From the NCBI GenBank assembly GCA_017861315.1, contig JAGFXP010000009.1:1-56272 (forward strand): a DNA stretch of 56,272 bases, read 5' to 3'. Under the pieces are notes generated by a model. It made no database searches and had not been told where the DNA came from. It was given only the letters and a program-made list of their open reading frames with translations. Each line of letters starts with the position of its first letter. The first letter of the stretch is position 1. The position numbers were made by a program, and so were the translations under genes. The stretch comes from Bacillota bacterium. Lineage in GTDB: Bacteria > Bacillota > Clostridia > Clostridiales > Clostridiaceae. This document shows, in pieces, positions 44,126-52,599 of this stretch.

Positions 44126-44800
44126 ATGAAAAAAACTATTATCGCTGCAGCAGTGTTTCTGGCCATATCTGCATGTGTGTCAGCAGCAGCACATGAGGGT
44201 CTGGTATCAGCAAAGCACGCTCAGAGCCAAACAGCGGCTGTGAGTGAACAGGAACCAGCAGCAGTGCCGGTAGAAGCGGTAGAAGCGGCAGAAGCCACAG
44301 TTCTGTCCAGGGGAGAATCCGAAGCCGCTGCCCCGATGTACGGCGAACTGCTTAAATGGGGCGAAGCAAACGGCCTCATACCGCGCGGAACAACATTTCA
44401 GGTAAGAGATCTCTATACCGGAAAGACTTTCAGCATCACGAGAACATACGGAACTAACCATATAGACGGGGAAGCGACTACGATATCCGACAGTGAAGCT
44501 ATCAAAAGCATCTGGGGAGGATTCACATGGGAGAGAAGGCCTGTCATAGTAACCTTCAACGGACAAAGCATCGCAGCTTCAATGTCCGCAATGCCTCATG
44601 CGGGACTCGATTCCAAACCCGCAGACGCCACTGTCAGCAACAGGTCTGACGGCTACGGAACAGGTACAAACCTTGACGCCGTTAAGGACAACGGCATGGA
44701 CGGCGTGGTCGACATACATTTTCTGGGCAGCACAAGGCATCTGGACGGCGAGGCAGACCCGCGCCACCAGGCAGCGATACAGACTGCAGCAGGGAACTAG
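44126..44800 (+). CDS. Secreted protein with a conserved His-rich surface domain of unknown function
   Basis: 224 residues. Signal peptide (about 1-24, cleavage after A-x-A near SAAA), an Ala/Glu/Val-rich low-complexity linker, then a domain (about 75-220) with TYGTNHIDGEA, WERRPVIVTFNGQ, AASMSAMPHAG, VDIHFLGSTRH and DPRHQAAI. I recognise this pattern from the C-termini of firmicute LysM or peptidoglycan-binding proteins, but it has no function known to me; the conserved His residues could bind metal. No cell-wall-binding module is visible here. ATG 44126 follows GGGAG. Confidence 0.75.
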   Translation: MKKTIIAAAVFLAISACVSAAAHEGLVSAKHAQSQTAAVSEQEPAAVPVEAVEAAEATVLSRGESEAAAPMYGELLKWGEANGLIPRGTTFQVRDLYTGKTFSITRTYGTNHIDGEATTISDSEAIKSIWGGFTWERRPVIVTFNGQSIAASMSAMPHAGLDSKPADATVSNRSDGYGTGTNLDAVKDNGMDGVVDIHFLGSTRHLDGEADPRHQAAIQTAAGN

Positions 44801-44820
44801 CTTTTCCAAAAAACATAAGG

Positions 44821-44865
44821 ACCGCGGTATCAATCAGGCATGTTTTACCTGATTGATACCGCGGT
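44821..44865. terminator. Bidirectional terminator
   Basis: ACCGCGGTATCAATCAGG and CCTGATTGATACCGCGGT form a perfect 18-bp stem with a 9-base loop between the convergent secreted-protein gene and the ABC transporter ATPase gene. Confidence 0.9.
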
Positions 44866-44872
44866 TTCTTGT

Positions 44873-45613
44873 TTAGCCCTGAGCCAGGGTTCTCTTCAAA
44901 AACTCTCTTGTTCGCTCCTGCTTAGGATTGTTGAATATCTCTTCAGGCGGTCCTTCCTCTGCGATGACCCCCTTGTCCATGAATACAACCCTGTCTGCCA
45001 CTTCCTTGGCAAAGCCCATTTCGTGGGTAACGATGAGCATGGTAAGGCCGGATTCTGCAAGCTGCTTCATAACAACCAGGACCTCGCCGACCATCTCCGG
45101 ATCCAGCGCTGAGGTTGGCTCGTCAAAGAGCATCACATCAGGCTCCATGGAAAGAGCCCTGGCGATTGCGACCCTCTGCTTCTGTCCGCCTGAAAGCTGT
45201 CTCGGCTTAGCGTTCACGAAATTCCCCATGCCTACAAACCCGAGATATTTCATCGCAACCTTGGCCGCTTCTTCTTTTGAACGCTTGAGCACTTTTATCT
45301 GCCCAACAGTGCAGTTGTCGATGACATTCATGTTGTTGAACAGGTTGAACTGCTGGAACACCATCCCCAGCTTGGTCCTGTACTCCACCAGGTTATGCTT
45401 TTCATCGAGGATGTTTTCCCCGTGGTATATGATCTGCCCGCCGCTCGGCTTTTCCAGAAGATTGACGCATCTTAGAAGCGTCGATTTTCCTGAGCCTGAG
45501 GATCCTATTATGCAGACAACCTCTCCCTTGTTCACTACGAAATCTATATCTTTCAAAACCTCATGAGTCCCGAAGGATTTGTTCAAATGCTGAATTTCGA
45601 TTACTTTCTCCAT
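44873..45613 (-). CDS. Polar amino-acid ABC transporter ATPase (probably lysine)
   Basis: 246 residues, GlnQ/HisP-type ATPase: Walker [16 protein letters not shown], signature [15 protein letters not shown], Walker [13 protein letters not shown] and the H-loop IVTHEMGFA. Last gene of a three-gene operon (binding protein, permease, ATPase) behind a lysine riboswitch, which points to lysine as substrate. Confidence 0.95.
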   Translation of the reverse strand: MEKVIEIQHLNKSFGTHEVLKDIDFVVNKGEVVCIIGSSGSGKSTLLRCVNLLEKPSGGQIIYHGENILDEKHNLVEYRTKLGMVFQQFNLFNNMNVIDNCTVGQIKVLKRSKEEAAKVAMKYLGFVGMGNFVNAKPRQLSGGQKQRVAIARALSMEPDVMLFDEPTSALDPEMVGEVLVVMKQLAESGLTMLIVTHEMGFAKEVADRVVFMDKGVIAEEGPPEEIFNNPKQERTREFLKRTLAQG

Positions 45614-45634
45614 TACTTACTCCTCCTGCGTTTC

Positions 45635-46414
45635 TTAGCGGTTTGTGTCGCTGTGCTTCATTCTTATCAGCGCGTCTTCTGGTGTCTCTACCTGCATCTG
45701 GTTGGCGTACATGATGTAGTCTTCAGGTCCTTCGATCCTGCGCTCTATGTAGCGAAGTATCCTTGTAACAGTAAATGTCATGATGAAGTATATCACGCAG
45801 GCAACAAAGAATGATTCAAAATACCTGAAGTTGTTTCCCGCAACGGATTTCGTCTGAAAATAGAGCTCGGTTACAGATATAACGTTGAGCACCGAGGTAT
45901 CCTTGATGTTGATTACAAACTCGTTTCCAGTCGCAGGAAGGATATTCTTGACAACCTGCGGAATGACGACGTTTGTCATGGTCTGGATGTGGTTCATTCC
46001 GATAGCGTGAGCAGCTTCGAACTGACCCTTGTCTATCGAAACGATACCTCCTCGGACTATCTCTGACATGTATGCTCCAGTGTTGATGGATACGATGAAT
46101 ATCGCAGCGAAGAGCCTGTCCATGTTGATTCCAAAAGCCATGGCAGTTCCGTAATAGATAACCATCGCCTGGACTATCATCGGCGTGCCCCTGAATATTT
46201 CAATATACACTGAGAGTATCGTGTTTACAACCTTAAGCAAACCTCTTTTAGCGCCTTTTTCAGGCATCGGTATTGTTCTGACAACTCCTATGAGCATTCC
46301 TATTATCCATCCGATGATGGTTCCTGTCAGCGAAATGAGAAGCGTAACTCCCGCTCCGTTTATGAACATCGGGCCGTTCTCCGTTACTATCTTAATAAGC
46401 CATTCTAAGCTCAT
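45635..46414 (-). CDS. Polar amino-acid ABC transporter permease (probably lysine)
   Basis: 259 residues, HisM/GlnP-type permease with about five helices and the EAA-like loop FEAAHAIGMNHIQTMTNVVIPQ. The N-terminal segment LINGA and the EIFRGTPMIVQ motif are typical. It pairs with the ATPase 21 bases downstream; a hairpin separates it from the binding-protein gene. Confidence 0.94.
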   Translation of the reverse strand: MSLEWLIKIVTENGPMFINGAGVTLLISLTGTIIGWIIGMLIGVVRTIPMPEKGAKRGLLKVVNTILSVYIEIFRGTPMIVQAMVIYYGTAMAFGINMDRLFAAIFIVSINTGAYMSEIVRGGIVSIDKGQFEAAHAIGMNHIQTMTNVVIPQVVKNILPATGNEFVINIKDTSVLNVISVTELYFQTKSVAGNNFRYFESFFVACVIYFIMTFTVTRILRYIERRIEGPEDYIMYANQMQVETPEDALIRMKHSDTNR

Positions 46415-46440
46415 CTTTCCCCTCCTATATACGTGGTAAC

Positions 46441-46462
46441 AACCGGCTTTTTAAAGCCGGTT
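46441..46462 (-). terminator. Hairpin between binding-protein and permease genes
   Basis: AACCGGCTTT-TT-AAAGCCGGTT, a perfect 10-bp stem without a T-run, lies 10 bases after the binding-protein stop. It may partly end or stabilise transcripts so that the binding protein is made in excess (inference). Confidence 0.6.
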
Positions 46463-46472
46463 GTCAGACTTA

Positions 46473-47285
46473 TTATTCAGCTGCTGGCTGATTCTTTATT
46501 GCTGTGTCCATGATGCTCTGTCGGTCTTCTTCCGATATTCCTGCAAGGATCTGATTTATCTTTGCTGTAAGTTCGCTGCCCTTGTTTAATCCAACAGCTA
46601 TCGCAGTGTCCTCTTCTGAAGTCACGAATTTGTCCGTGAATTCAACCATTGCGAAGTTCGGATTTGCGGCTGCAGCGCTAACTCCTTCAGGACGCTCTGA
46701 TACGTAGCCGTCTATGACGCCTGATTCAAGGGCAACCCTCATTGCAGGGAAGTTGTCCATTGCAGTCTGCTTCTGCACGCCGTTTATCTGGTCTATAACG
46801 CTGTAATGGAATGTGTTAAGCTGAGCAGTGATCTTCGCACCGCTGAAATCCTGTATTGAAGTGGCGTTCTCAAAGCCGCCTCCTTTTCTCACAACCATTA
46901 CTAGGTCTGATTTGTAGTATATGTCTGTGAAATCGATTGTCTTCTTCCTGTCCGCTGTCGGCGACATGCCTGCTACGATGGCGTCGATGCTTCCTGAAGT
47001 AACTGCCGGCACAAGGCCGTCCCACTCTGTTTTAACTATAACCAGTTCTTTTCCAAGACCTGCAGCGATCTTCTTTGCGATCTCTACATCGTAGCCGCCC
47101 GCATACTCGTTGCTTCCTTCAATCTTTACAGCGCCGTTTGAATCATCGCTCTGTGTCCAGTTGAACGGAGCGTAGCCTGCTTCCATTCCCACTTTAAATG
47201 TGTTGTCCTCTTTCTGTCCGCATGCCGTAAAAAGCATTGCTGCCGACATCACCACTGCCAGCATTATAGCTAGTTTTTTCTTCAT
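46473..47285 (-). CDS. Amino-acid-binding lipoprotein of the ABC transporter (probably lysine)
   Basis: 270 residues, family 3 extracellular solute-binding protein: signal peptide with lipobox (MLFTAC, Cys about 21), then GMEAGYAPFNWTQ, the type-3 N-lobe motif, and the DAIVAGMSPTADRKK and DFTDIYY signatures. ATG 47283-47285 follows GGGGG at 8 bases; the longer frame runs into the riboswitch terminator. First gene of the operon regulated by the L-box. Confidence 0.93.
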   Translation of the reverse strand: MKKKLAIMLAVVMSAAMLFTACGQKEDNTFKVGMEAGYAPFNWTQSDDSNGAVKIEGSNEYAGGYDVEIAKKIAAGLGKELVIVKTEWDGLVPAVTSGSIDAIVAGMSPTADRKKTIDFTDIYYKSDLVMVVRKGGGFENATSIQDFSGAKITAQLNTFHYSVIDQINGVQKQTAMDNFPAMRVALESGVIDGYVSERPEGVSAAAANPNFAMVEFTDKFVTSEEDTAIAVGLNKGSELTAKINQILAGISEEDRQSIMDTAIKNQPAAE

Positions 47286-47311
47286 TGATAATTCCCCCTT
47301 TATAAATATAT

Positions 47312-47347
47312 AAAAAAAATATAGACCTGAGCTGAACTCAGGTCTAT
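47312..47347 (-). terminator. Riboswitch-controlled terminator
   Basis: ATAGACCTGAG and CTCAGGTCTAT form a perfect 11-bp stem with a run of T's on the minus strand, between the lysine aptamer and the binding-protein start. It is the expression platform of the riboswitch. Confidence 0.9.
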
Positions 47348-47359
47348 AATACACGTACT

Positions 47360-47585
47360 GCAACCAGAATCCTCAACTTCCCAACCGGAGATAGCACAAC
47401 TCGATAGACCGGGTCGCCTACCGAGACAGTCCTGCAGCTCTTAACTGCAGACCCAGCTTGCATTACAGAGCGTAATGCTAAACTTCGGCGGTGTTTCCTT
47501 CCCCTGTGCATCGTTGCTGCTCCAGCTCCGCATAGGGCTGTTAAATACCGCGCCTCTACCTCACTTGAAAAAGTGAGGCCTTATT
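47360..47585 (-). promoter_or_regulatory. Lysine riboswitch (L-box)
   Basis: The minus strand contains the hallmarks of the lysine aptamer: GAGGTAGAGGCGCGG near the 5' end, GGGGAAGGAAACACCGCCGAAG in the centre split by a short gap, GCTGG after a stem, and a 3' part with CTATCGAGTTGTGCTATCTC, all resembling the lysC leader of Bacillus. A terminator hairpin follows directly. Bound lysine would end transcription of the ABC transporter. The 47286-47664 gap is otherwise explained by the promoter (47600-47628). Exact ends are approximate. Confidence 0.88.
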
Positions 47586-47599
47586 CAATTGTTGCCTTA

Positions 47600-47628
47600 A
47601 TTCTACATTAATAATTTGGGAGTGTCAA
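47600..47628 (-). promoter_or_regulatory. Promoter of the lysine-transport operon
   Basis: Minus strand: TTGACA (47623-47628), a 17-base spacer and TAGAAT (47600-47605), just upstream of the riboswitch. Confidence 0.8.
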
Positions 47629-47664
47629 CCATCAGGGTTAAATTTTCGCAATCTTTTATTGATA

Positions 47665-48459
47665 TTACTTTTTCCTGTTCAGGTATCGCTTCTTATACTT
47701 GAGGGAAGAGTATTCTCCAATACGTTTGATGATACTGTAATTGACAATCCCGCCAACGGCACCGACTACAGGGATTCCCTGGACAAATTTCGCGGTAAGC
47801 ATCGACTCGGAAAGAACCTTTGCTGTCTCCCTCATCTGGTCCTCCAGGTTTATTTCGGACTGGATATTCAGATCCAGCCTTCTCCCTGCCAGATCGATTT
47901 TTTCATTGAATTCCTTCTGCCGCTGCCCTTTGGTTATTGCTCCGCAGATCAGAAGAAGGATGTACTCCCTTTCCTCATCTTTTTCCGGATTGTAGCCATA
48001 GCTGTAGGCTATCTCGTATATATTCCTGATAATCACTGAGATGAACAGCGGGATATCCGGCAGCCCAATTCCGAACGCCCCCAGGACCCCTCCTTCAACG
48101 ACCGAGATAAGAGAGCTAACCGTCTGTGAATGGCGGGACGTCTTATCCAGCTTTCTCATGCGGCGCCAGTTCATCTTTCTGTTTACCTCACTGTTGTTGT
48201 AGGCGTACTCCATCTTGAGTTTCTCTTTGTTGTATGTCTTGTCGATATAGGCAAGCCCTTTTTCAAAAACCAGCTTGAAACCTTTGAAAAAGGCGGTTTC
48301 AAGGGCGGAATTCAGCTTTTCAGGTATTTTTTCCTGAATCTTCTCAACCGCGGGCGCTATTTTTGTTTTCATCAGCTTGTTTTCCTCTTTGTTCAGTATC
48401 TTGAATTCTTTCTTTTCAAGGCGCTTGAGCTGCTTGTCCAGTTCCCTGTCTCTCCTCAT
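47665..48459 (-). CDS. EcsC-family protein
   Basis: 264 residues, basic N-terminal half with helical heptads and a hydrophobic centre (SLISVVEGGVLGAFGIGLPDIPLFISVIIRNIYEIAYSYG, cited as parts) characteristic of EcsC. The function of this family is unclear. The ATG overlaps the stop of the GyrI-like gene upstream as ATGA, so the two are co-translated. Confidence 0.85.
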   Translation of the reverse strand: MRRDRELDKQLKRLEKKEFKILNKEENKLMKTKIAPAVEKIQEKIPEKLNSALETAFFKGFKLVFEKGLAYIDKTYNKEKLKMEYAYNNSEVNRKMNWRRMRKLDKTSRHSQTVSSLISVVEGGVLGAFGIGLPDIPLFISVIIRNIYEIAYSYGYNPEKDEEREYILLLICGAITKGQRQKEFNEKIDLAGRRLDLNIQSEINLEDQMRETAKVLSESMLTAKFVQGIPVVGAVGGIVNYSIIKRIGEYSSLKYKKRYLNRKK

Positions 48460-48923
48460 ATTTTCCTCACCGTGAGCTCTACGATAGTAAGGTACTCGCT
48501 TTCATCCTTCACTTCTGCCGGTGAGTTCAGGTAATACTCATAGGCCGCTCCAGCCATTTCATAACCGTTTTCTGCCATCCACTTCATCATATCGTTGTAG
48601 AGATCCTGCATCTGGCTGTACGGCCCCTTGTAAAGGCTGGTGACAAACGTCCCGGCAGGGATTTCACTGGCCACAATATCATCCTTCCCAGGGAGAGGTT
48701 TTCCCACAGGGAAGCCCAGCTCCAGGTCCAGGTTCTCCATGTCCAGGTTGTGATAGGCTACAAAAGGAGCGCCGGTCGGGCTTTCTCCCAGTTCGCCGAG
48801 ATATTTTCCGATTTTCATGTAGCACTCGCCTATTATTTTCGGCAGGTCACCTACTGCAGCCCGCCTCCTGATCACAAGTGTGTGCTGGAGAGGTTTTTCC
48901 TTTAATTCGATTTTCCATGTCAT
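48456..48923 (-). CDS. GyrI-like small-molecule-binding domain protein
   Basis: 155 residues, a stand-alone effector-binding fold like the C-terminus of AraC/BmrR regulators (SIELK-type start KIELKEKPLQHTLVIRRRAAV; DDIVASEIPAGTFVTSLYKGPYSQMQDLYNDMMKWM). No DNA-binding domain is present. Its partner EcsC gene is coupled by a 4-base overlap. Ligand unknown. Confidence 0.85.
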   Translation of the reverse strand: MTWKIELKEKPLQHTLVIRRRAAVGDLPKIIGECYMKIGKYLGELGESPTGAPFVAYHNLDMENLDLELGFPVGKPLPGKDDIVASEIPAGTFVTSLYKGPYSQMQDLYNDMMKWMAENGYEMAGAAYEYYLNSPAEVKDESEYLTIVELTVRKI

Positions 48924-49011
48924 TTTACATCACTCCTGTTTAATCAAATTCTATGGACATCAACCCGGAAATATTGTATAAATATATCATATTCACGCAA
49001 GGGGGATCCGG

Positions 49012-49332
49012 ATGGACATACACGATACAAAAATACTTGAATACGGGGAAAGAGCTTCCGACATATTTCATGTAACAAGAAGAAAAAAACGCAACGCATT
49101 CGACAAGTTCATGGACATGTTGCTAAACAACTTCATCACGCTGCTTGACGGCCTGGGCGGTAACGAGCACATTTACGTCCTCTATTTCCCGGACAGGATT
49201 GAACTTGTTGAGGTTGAGAGCGAGCTGCGCATGACCTCGTTCGACATCACCAGCCTTGCCCCGCCCGCAGCCCTGTTCGAGCATGTAGACTACGATGGAT
49301 ACTGCTATGAAAAGTCCCGCAGGCTCAGATGA
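49012..49332 (+). CDS. Hypothetical protein
   Basis: 106 residues, soluble. MDIHDTKILEYGERASD and EHIYVLYFPDRIELVEVESE suggest a mixed alpha/beta fold; no family recognised. A GGGGGATCC sequence precedes the ATG. Its end overlaps the convergent alkyltransferase-like gene by 8 bases. Codon use resembles that of neighbours, so it is probably real. Confidence 0.6.
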   Translation: MDIHDTKILEYGERASDIFHVTRRKKRNAFDKFMDMLLNNFITLLDGLGGNEHIYVLYFPDRIELVEVESELRMTSFDITSLAPPAALFEHVDYDGYCYEKSRRLR

Positions 49333-49786
49333 TCACGAAGAGCTTCTCTTCGTAATCCTTAACAAAATATCTTTTTCCTTTTTTGACTATCTCATGGCCC
49401 TCCTCTTCCAGGAGGGCTTTCTGAGCTTCTGTCCCGCCGGGGTATTTTTCGTTCAGCTCGCCGTCTTTTTTCAAGGTCCTCCAGTAAGGTATCTTATCAG
49501 CCCCTCTTTCCTCCGATGCATTCGCAGCGATGTTGATGAATATGCCCGCTGTAAGCTGGCAGGTGAAATCGGCTCCGTGTTTCTTTGCCAGATAGCTTCT
49601 TATCCTGTCGGAGGTTATCACCTTCCCCGGAGGCACCTTCCTCATCACCTCGTCGTATTCGAGAGGGGGCGCTATGAGCATCCTCGTTCCCCCAAAGCGT
49701 TCGATCGACTTCAAGTCCGTGATATCCTCGATTTTCGGCATGTCGCCGCAGAAATTCAGCTTTTCGTTGTATGTTTTTTTCGCCAT
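49325..49786 (-). CDS. MGMT/alkyltransferase-like protein lacking the catalytic Cys
   Basis: 153 residues. The winged-helix DNA-binding part fits O6-alkylguanine alkyltransferases (EVMRKVPPGKVITSDRIRSYLAKKHG), but the active-site P-C-H-R is replaced by P-Y-W-R (followed by TLKKDGELNEKYPGG), as in alkyltransferase-like proteins that only bind alkylated bases. ATG 49784-49786 follows AAGGGG at good spacing; the longer frame is read-through from the HEAT gene. It lies 13 bases after that gene and may be co-transcribed. Confidence 0.8.
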   Translation of the reverse strand: MAKKTYNEKLNFCGDMPKIEDITDLKSIERFGGTRMLIAPPLEYDEVMRKVPPGKVITSDRIRSYLAKKHGADFTCQLTAGIFINIAANASEERGADKIPYWRTLKKDGELNEKYPGGTEAQKALLEEEGHEIVKKGKRYFVKDYEEKLFVII

Positions 49787-49799
49787 GCTCTTCACCCCT

Positions 49800-50447
49800 T
49801 TACGGCCGGTGCTTTTCAAGGAAATCCCGGGCTTTTTTTGCAACCTTCTTCCTTGAGCAGTCAACCTGGCTTTCTGCTATTTCGATCATTTCCTTCTTGC
49901 TCTTTGATATATCGTAGACCTTGTCAAAATAGTCTATGATATTCCCCATCATTATTTTGCTGCATTCGGGGGAAGGCTCTCCTTTGTTCAGGTATGTGTC
50001 ACCTGGAACCTTCAGCATCTCCCTGGTTATCAACTTCTCGTATCCAGGGTCCTTTTCCACGAACTTGTACGCGCTGCCGGCAACGTTCGCCGCTGTAACC
50101 ATGGCATCGGAGTGGAGGAGGCCGAAGTATTTTTTCGACACCCTTTTGAACCTTCCCTCATCGTCTGAAGCCGCGAGGTTTGAAAGCGTTATTATCCCTC
50201 CCCATTTTAAGAAGCTGTTTTCGCTATCCAGGAGAGCGGCAATGTCGTCATAATACGGGTACACGAGTTCAGGCCTTTTCTCGCTGACTAACCTGACTGT
50301 TTTCTCGCAGTAGAATTTTACGCTGCTCTTCTCCGTCTTGATTATGCTGATCAGCCTGGGTATCAGTTCGGGATTCCCTATGATTTCCTCGACAAAGCTT
50401 TCGATGTCAGGCTTGCCTTTCAGAAACTCCACAAATTCGTCCGGCAT
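49800..50447 (-). CDS. HEAT-repeat-like protein
   Basis: 215 residues, almost all helical with degenerate HEAT/ARM repeats (ELIPRLISIIKTEKSSVKFYCEKTV; DIAALLDSENSFLKWGGIITLSNLAA). No catalytic motif. Such proteins are scaffolds; the role is unknown. It lies between a DUF5050 lipoprotein and the alkyltransferase-like gene in one direction. Confidence 0.75.
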   Translation of the reverse strand: MPDEFVEFLKGKPDIESFVEEIIGNPELIPRLISIIKTEKSSVKFYCEKTVRLVSEKRPELVYPYYDDIAALLDSENSFLKWGGIITLSNLAASDDEGRFKRVSKKYFGLLHSDAMVTAANVAGSAYKFVEKDPGYEKLITREMLKVPGDTYLNKGEPSPECSKIMMGNIIDYFDKVYDISKSKKEMIEIAESQVDCSRKKVAKKARDFLEKHRP

Positions 50448-50458
50448 TCAAATCCCTC

Positions 50459-51337
50459 CTATTCAAGCGCCACCCTGCCGCTGCCGTCCAGGTTGATCCT
50501 GTAAACAGGACCCTCGTATTCGCTGTAGTAGATGTAGTCTCCCCATATCCCTATGAGGTTCCACATGTTCACATCGTTGAGCTTTGATACCTCAGTACCG
50601 TCAAGTTTTGACCTGTACAGGCCGTCATCCTTGTCGAAGTACAGCCATTCCCCATCTATAGCAGCGAATGAGGAGTCCTCAGAGAGCTTCGTCTTTTCAG
50701 TTCCGTCAGTCTTAATTCTCATCATAACATGAGTCTTTTCACCGGATGGCTCGTCGTAGTATATCCAGTCACCCTTCACTGTCATCATTCCTGCTTTGCC
50801 GTCAGTTATCTTTGCCTGCCCGGTGCCGTCCGTCTTCATCCTGTAGATGCTGCTGTCCACAACATAATATATCCATTCCCCCGAAACCTTCATCTCTCCC
50901 AAGAAATTGCTGATATCGGCTATCTTAGTGTTTTCGGAGCCGTCGGTCCTGACCTTGTATATGCCGCTCGGCTTAACATTGTAGTAAATCCATTCGCCGG
51001 ACACCTCGATGCCCATCATCTTCCCTTCTGACAGTATCTTTGCACTGCCTGTGCCGTCCGTCTTCATCCTGTACAGGTTCATTTCCTTGTCCGCGTAGTA
51101 GAGGTAGTCGCCTTCAGCTACGACGAACTGGGCATCAAAATTGTCAGCCAGCTTCGTCTTCCCTGTCCAGTCAGACTTCATTTTGTAAAGGCTTCCTTCC
51201 TTAGCGTAGTACAGCCAGTCTCCGCTCTGTAAAACGTTGCTTGGGTAAGAGCCTTGCTTTCCTCCCATCATGCCGCAGCCTGAGATCAGTGCTAGGCTTA
51301 AGACAATGCCCGTAAGTATCACAACTATCTTTCTCAT
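50459..51337 (-). CDS. DUF5050-type beta-propeller lipoprotein
   Basis: 292 residues. Lipobox (LALISGCG, Cys21) after a signal peptide; then about six repeats of roughly 40 residues with the consensus W-I/L-Y-Y-x(5-9)-Y-K/R-M/I-K-T-D-G-T (DWLYYAKEGSLYKMKSDWTG is the first), which should fold as a beta-propeller on the outer membrane face. Function unknown. Starts at ATG 51337 behind GGAGGGATGC. Confidence 0.85.
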   Translation of the reverse strand: MRKIVVILTGIVLSLALISGCGMMGGKQGSYPSNVLQSGDWLYYAKEGSLYKMKSDWTGKTKLADNFDAQFVVAEGDYLYYADKEMNLYRMKTDGTGSAKILSEGKMMGIEVSGEWIYYNVKPSGIYKVRTDGSENTKIADISNFLGEMKVSGEWIYYVVDSSIYRMKTDGTGQAKITDGKAGMMTVKGDWIYYDEPSGEKTHVMMRIKTDGTEKTKLSEDSSFAAIDGEWLYFDKDDGLYRSKLDGTEVSKLNDVNMWNLIGIWGDYIYYSEYEGPVYRINLDGSGRVALE

Positions 51338-51354
51338 CTTGCATCCCTCCGATA

Positions 51355-51501
51355 TTATCTGTTTGTGTAAATTCTATGCTGGTTGTAAAATTCCTTGAGC
51401 TCCTTCTTCACTCCATCCTCAAGGTCATGCCAGCGTATTCCCCTTGCGCGCCTCCTTTCATGAAATTCTATGCAAATTTCAAAGCTTTCGCCAATTTCCA
51501 T
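51355..51501 (-). CDS. Possible small protein overlapping the DUF362 gene end
   Basis: 48 codons (MEIGESFEICIEFHERRRARG onward, cited up to 20) starting within the 3' end of the DUF362-ferredoxin gene in another frame. The part beyond the overlap (51355-51467) is charged and protein-like (KKELKEFYNQHR). No clear ribosome-binding site is seen; low confidence, possibly a vestige. Confidence 0.25.
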   Translation of the reverse strand: MEIGESFEICIEFHERRRARGIRWHDLEDGVKKELKEFYNQHRIYTNR

Positions 51502-52580
51502 ATCATCCTTATTACAAAAGGCTGATCTGCATTTACTGCTTTTTCCGGGCAAACATAGATGCAATGGTAGCAGTTTATGCATCTGTCTTTATCAAGGATG
51601 ATTTCATCGTGCTCAGCCCTTATGGCCTTAACAGGACATTGATCTATGCATTCCCCGCATCTCGTGCATTTGGAATCGTCAATCAAAAGCCATGCATAAC
51701 CGTTCCTGCTGAAGAAGCCGTTGCTTTTATAACCCTCGTTCAAGGGTCCTCTTTTGAGTTTTTCGAACTTCTTTTGGTCTACGCTGCCTAACAGCTCAAT
51801 CTCACTGTAATCCCCTATCATCCGGCTTTTCTTTGCGCATGCCAACGCAGGTATTTCTTCAGGAGCATAGCCCATTATCCTGCAGGCAACAGCATCCAAT
51901 GCTGCAGGATTTGCCGATGCCAATATCCTGCTGGTTTTCACCGGCTTGCCGTTTGCCGCCGGCCCTCCGTCGAGGCTCACTACTGCGTCCATCACATTGA
52001 GTGCCGGTTTCACTATCTCATTTATAGTTACAAAAACCTCGGCTAGTTCCAGCCGGGTGTTGGACAGCAAGTGCATTTTCTGCTTGTATCCTCCCGGGAG
52101 GCATCCGAACATATTCTTGATGGCCCCGGACATTCGCATAACTAAATGTGTTTTCAGCTTGCTTACATTGATAACCAGGTCGGCTTCCAACAGCACCTTA
52201 GGAATATACAGCCCCTTTACCTCAACAAGAGGCTCCCCCTCAAAGGGCACGAGACGGGCTCCATACTTGGCCGCAACTTCATCGATCCTGGATGTTTTGA
52301 AAGCCTCTTCGGTAAGCCCGCTCAGATAAAAGGATATTGATTCGCCTATCAGTATTCTATTGTTCTTTTCCGCGAGTATCCTGCAGAGGGCATCGACGAC
52401 TGAATAATGCGTGATTGTATTTTGTTCAGGTTTGTTCTGGGACATTATGTTTGGTTTAATCAGCACCGTCTTGTTCTCGGGAATCACAAAGCCTATCCTT
52501 CTTATTGCTTCGGCCACGGAAGAGTAGACCTCCTCCAGGTCATATGAGCCGCACGTAACTGCAGCTACTTTGGTTTTCAC
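51468..52580 (-). CDS. DUF362 protein with two 4Fe-4S clusters
   Basis: 370 residues: N-terminal DUF362 domain (VLIKPNIMSQNKPEQNTITH; KLKTHLVMRMSGAIKNMFG) and a C-terminal ferredoxin module with two CxxCxxCxxxCP motifs (CTRCGECIDQCP and CINCYHCIYVCP). Cytoplasmic electron carrier of unknown partner. I start at GTG 52578-52580 because GGTGG lies upstream and VKTKVAAVTCGSYD is typical of the domain start; a longer frame reaches into the SDR gene. Confidence 0.85.
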   Translation of the reverse strand: MKTKVAAVTCGSYDLEEVYSSVAEAIRRIGFVIPENKTVLIKPNIMSQNKPEQNTITHYSVVDALCRILAEKNNRILIGESISFYLSGLTEEAFKTSRIDEVAAKYGARLVPFEGEPLVEVKGLYIPKVLLEADLVINVSKLKTHLVMRMSGAIKNMFGCLPGGYKQKMHLLSNTRLELAEVFVTINEIVKPALNVMDAVVSLDGGPAANGKPVKTSRILASANPAALDAVACRIMGYAPEEIPALACAKKSRMIGDYSEIELLGSVDQKKFEKLKRGPLNEGYKSNGFFSRNGYAWLLIDDSKCTRCGECIDQCPVKAIRAEHDEIILDKDRCINCYHCIYVCPEKAVNADQPFVIRMIWKLAKALKFA

Positions 52581-52599
52581 AACATCCCACCACCTTTGT

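Noticed and set aside
47360..47585. T-box leader upstream of the ABC transporter
   Set aside because: No T-box sequence (AGGGTGGNACCGCG) is present, whereas lysine aptamer motifs are.
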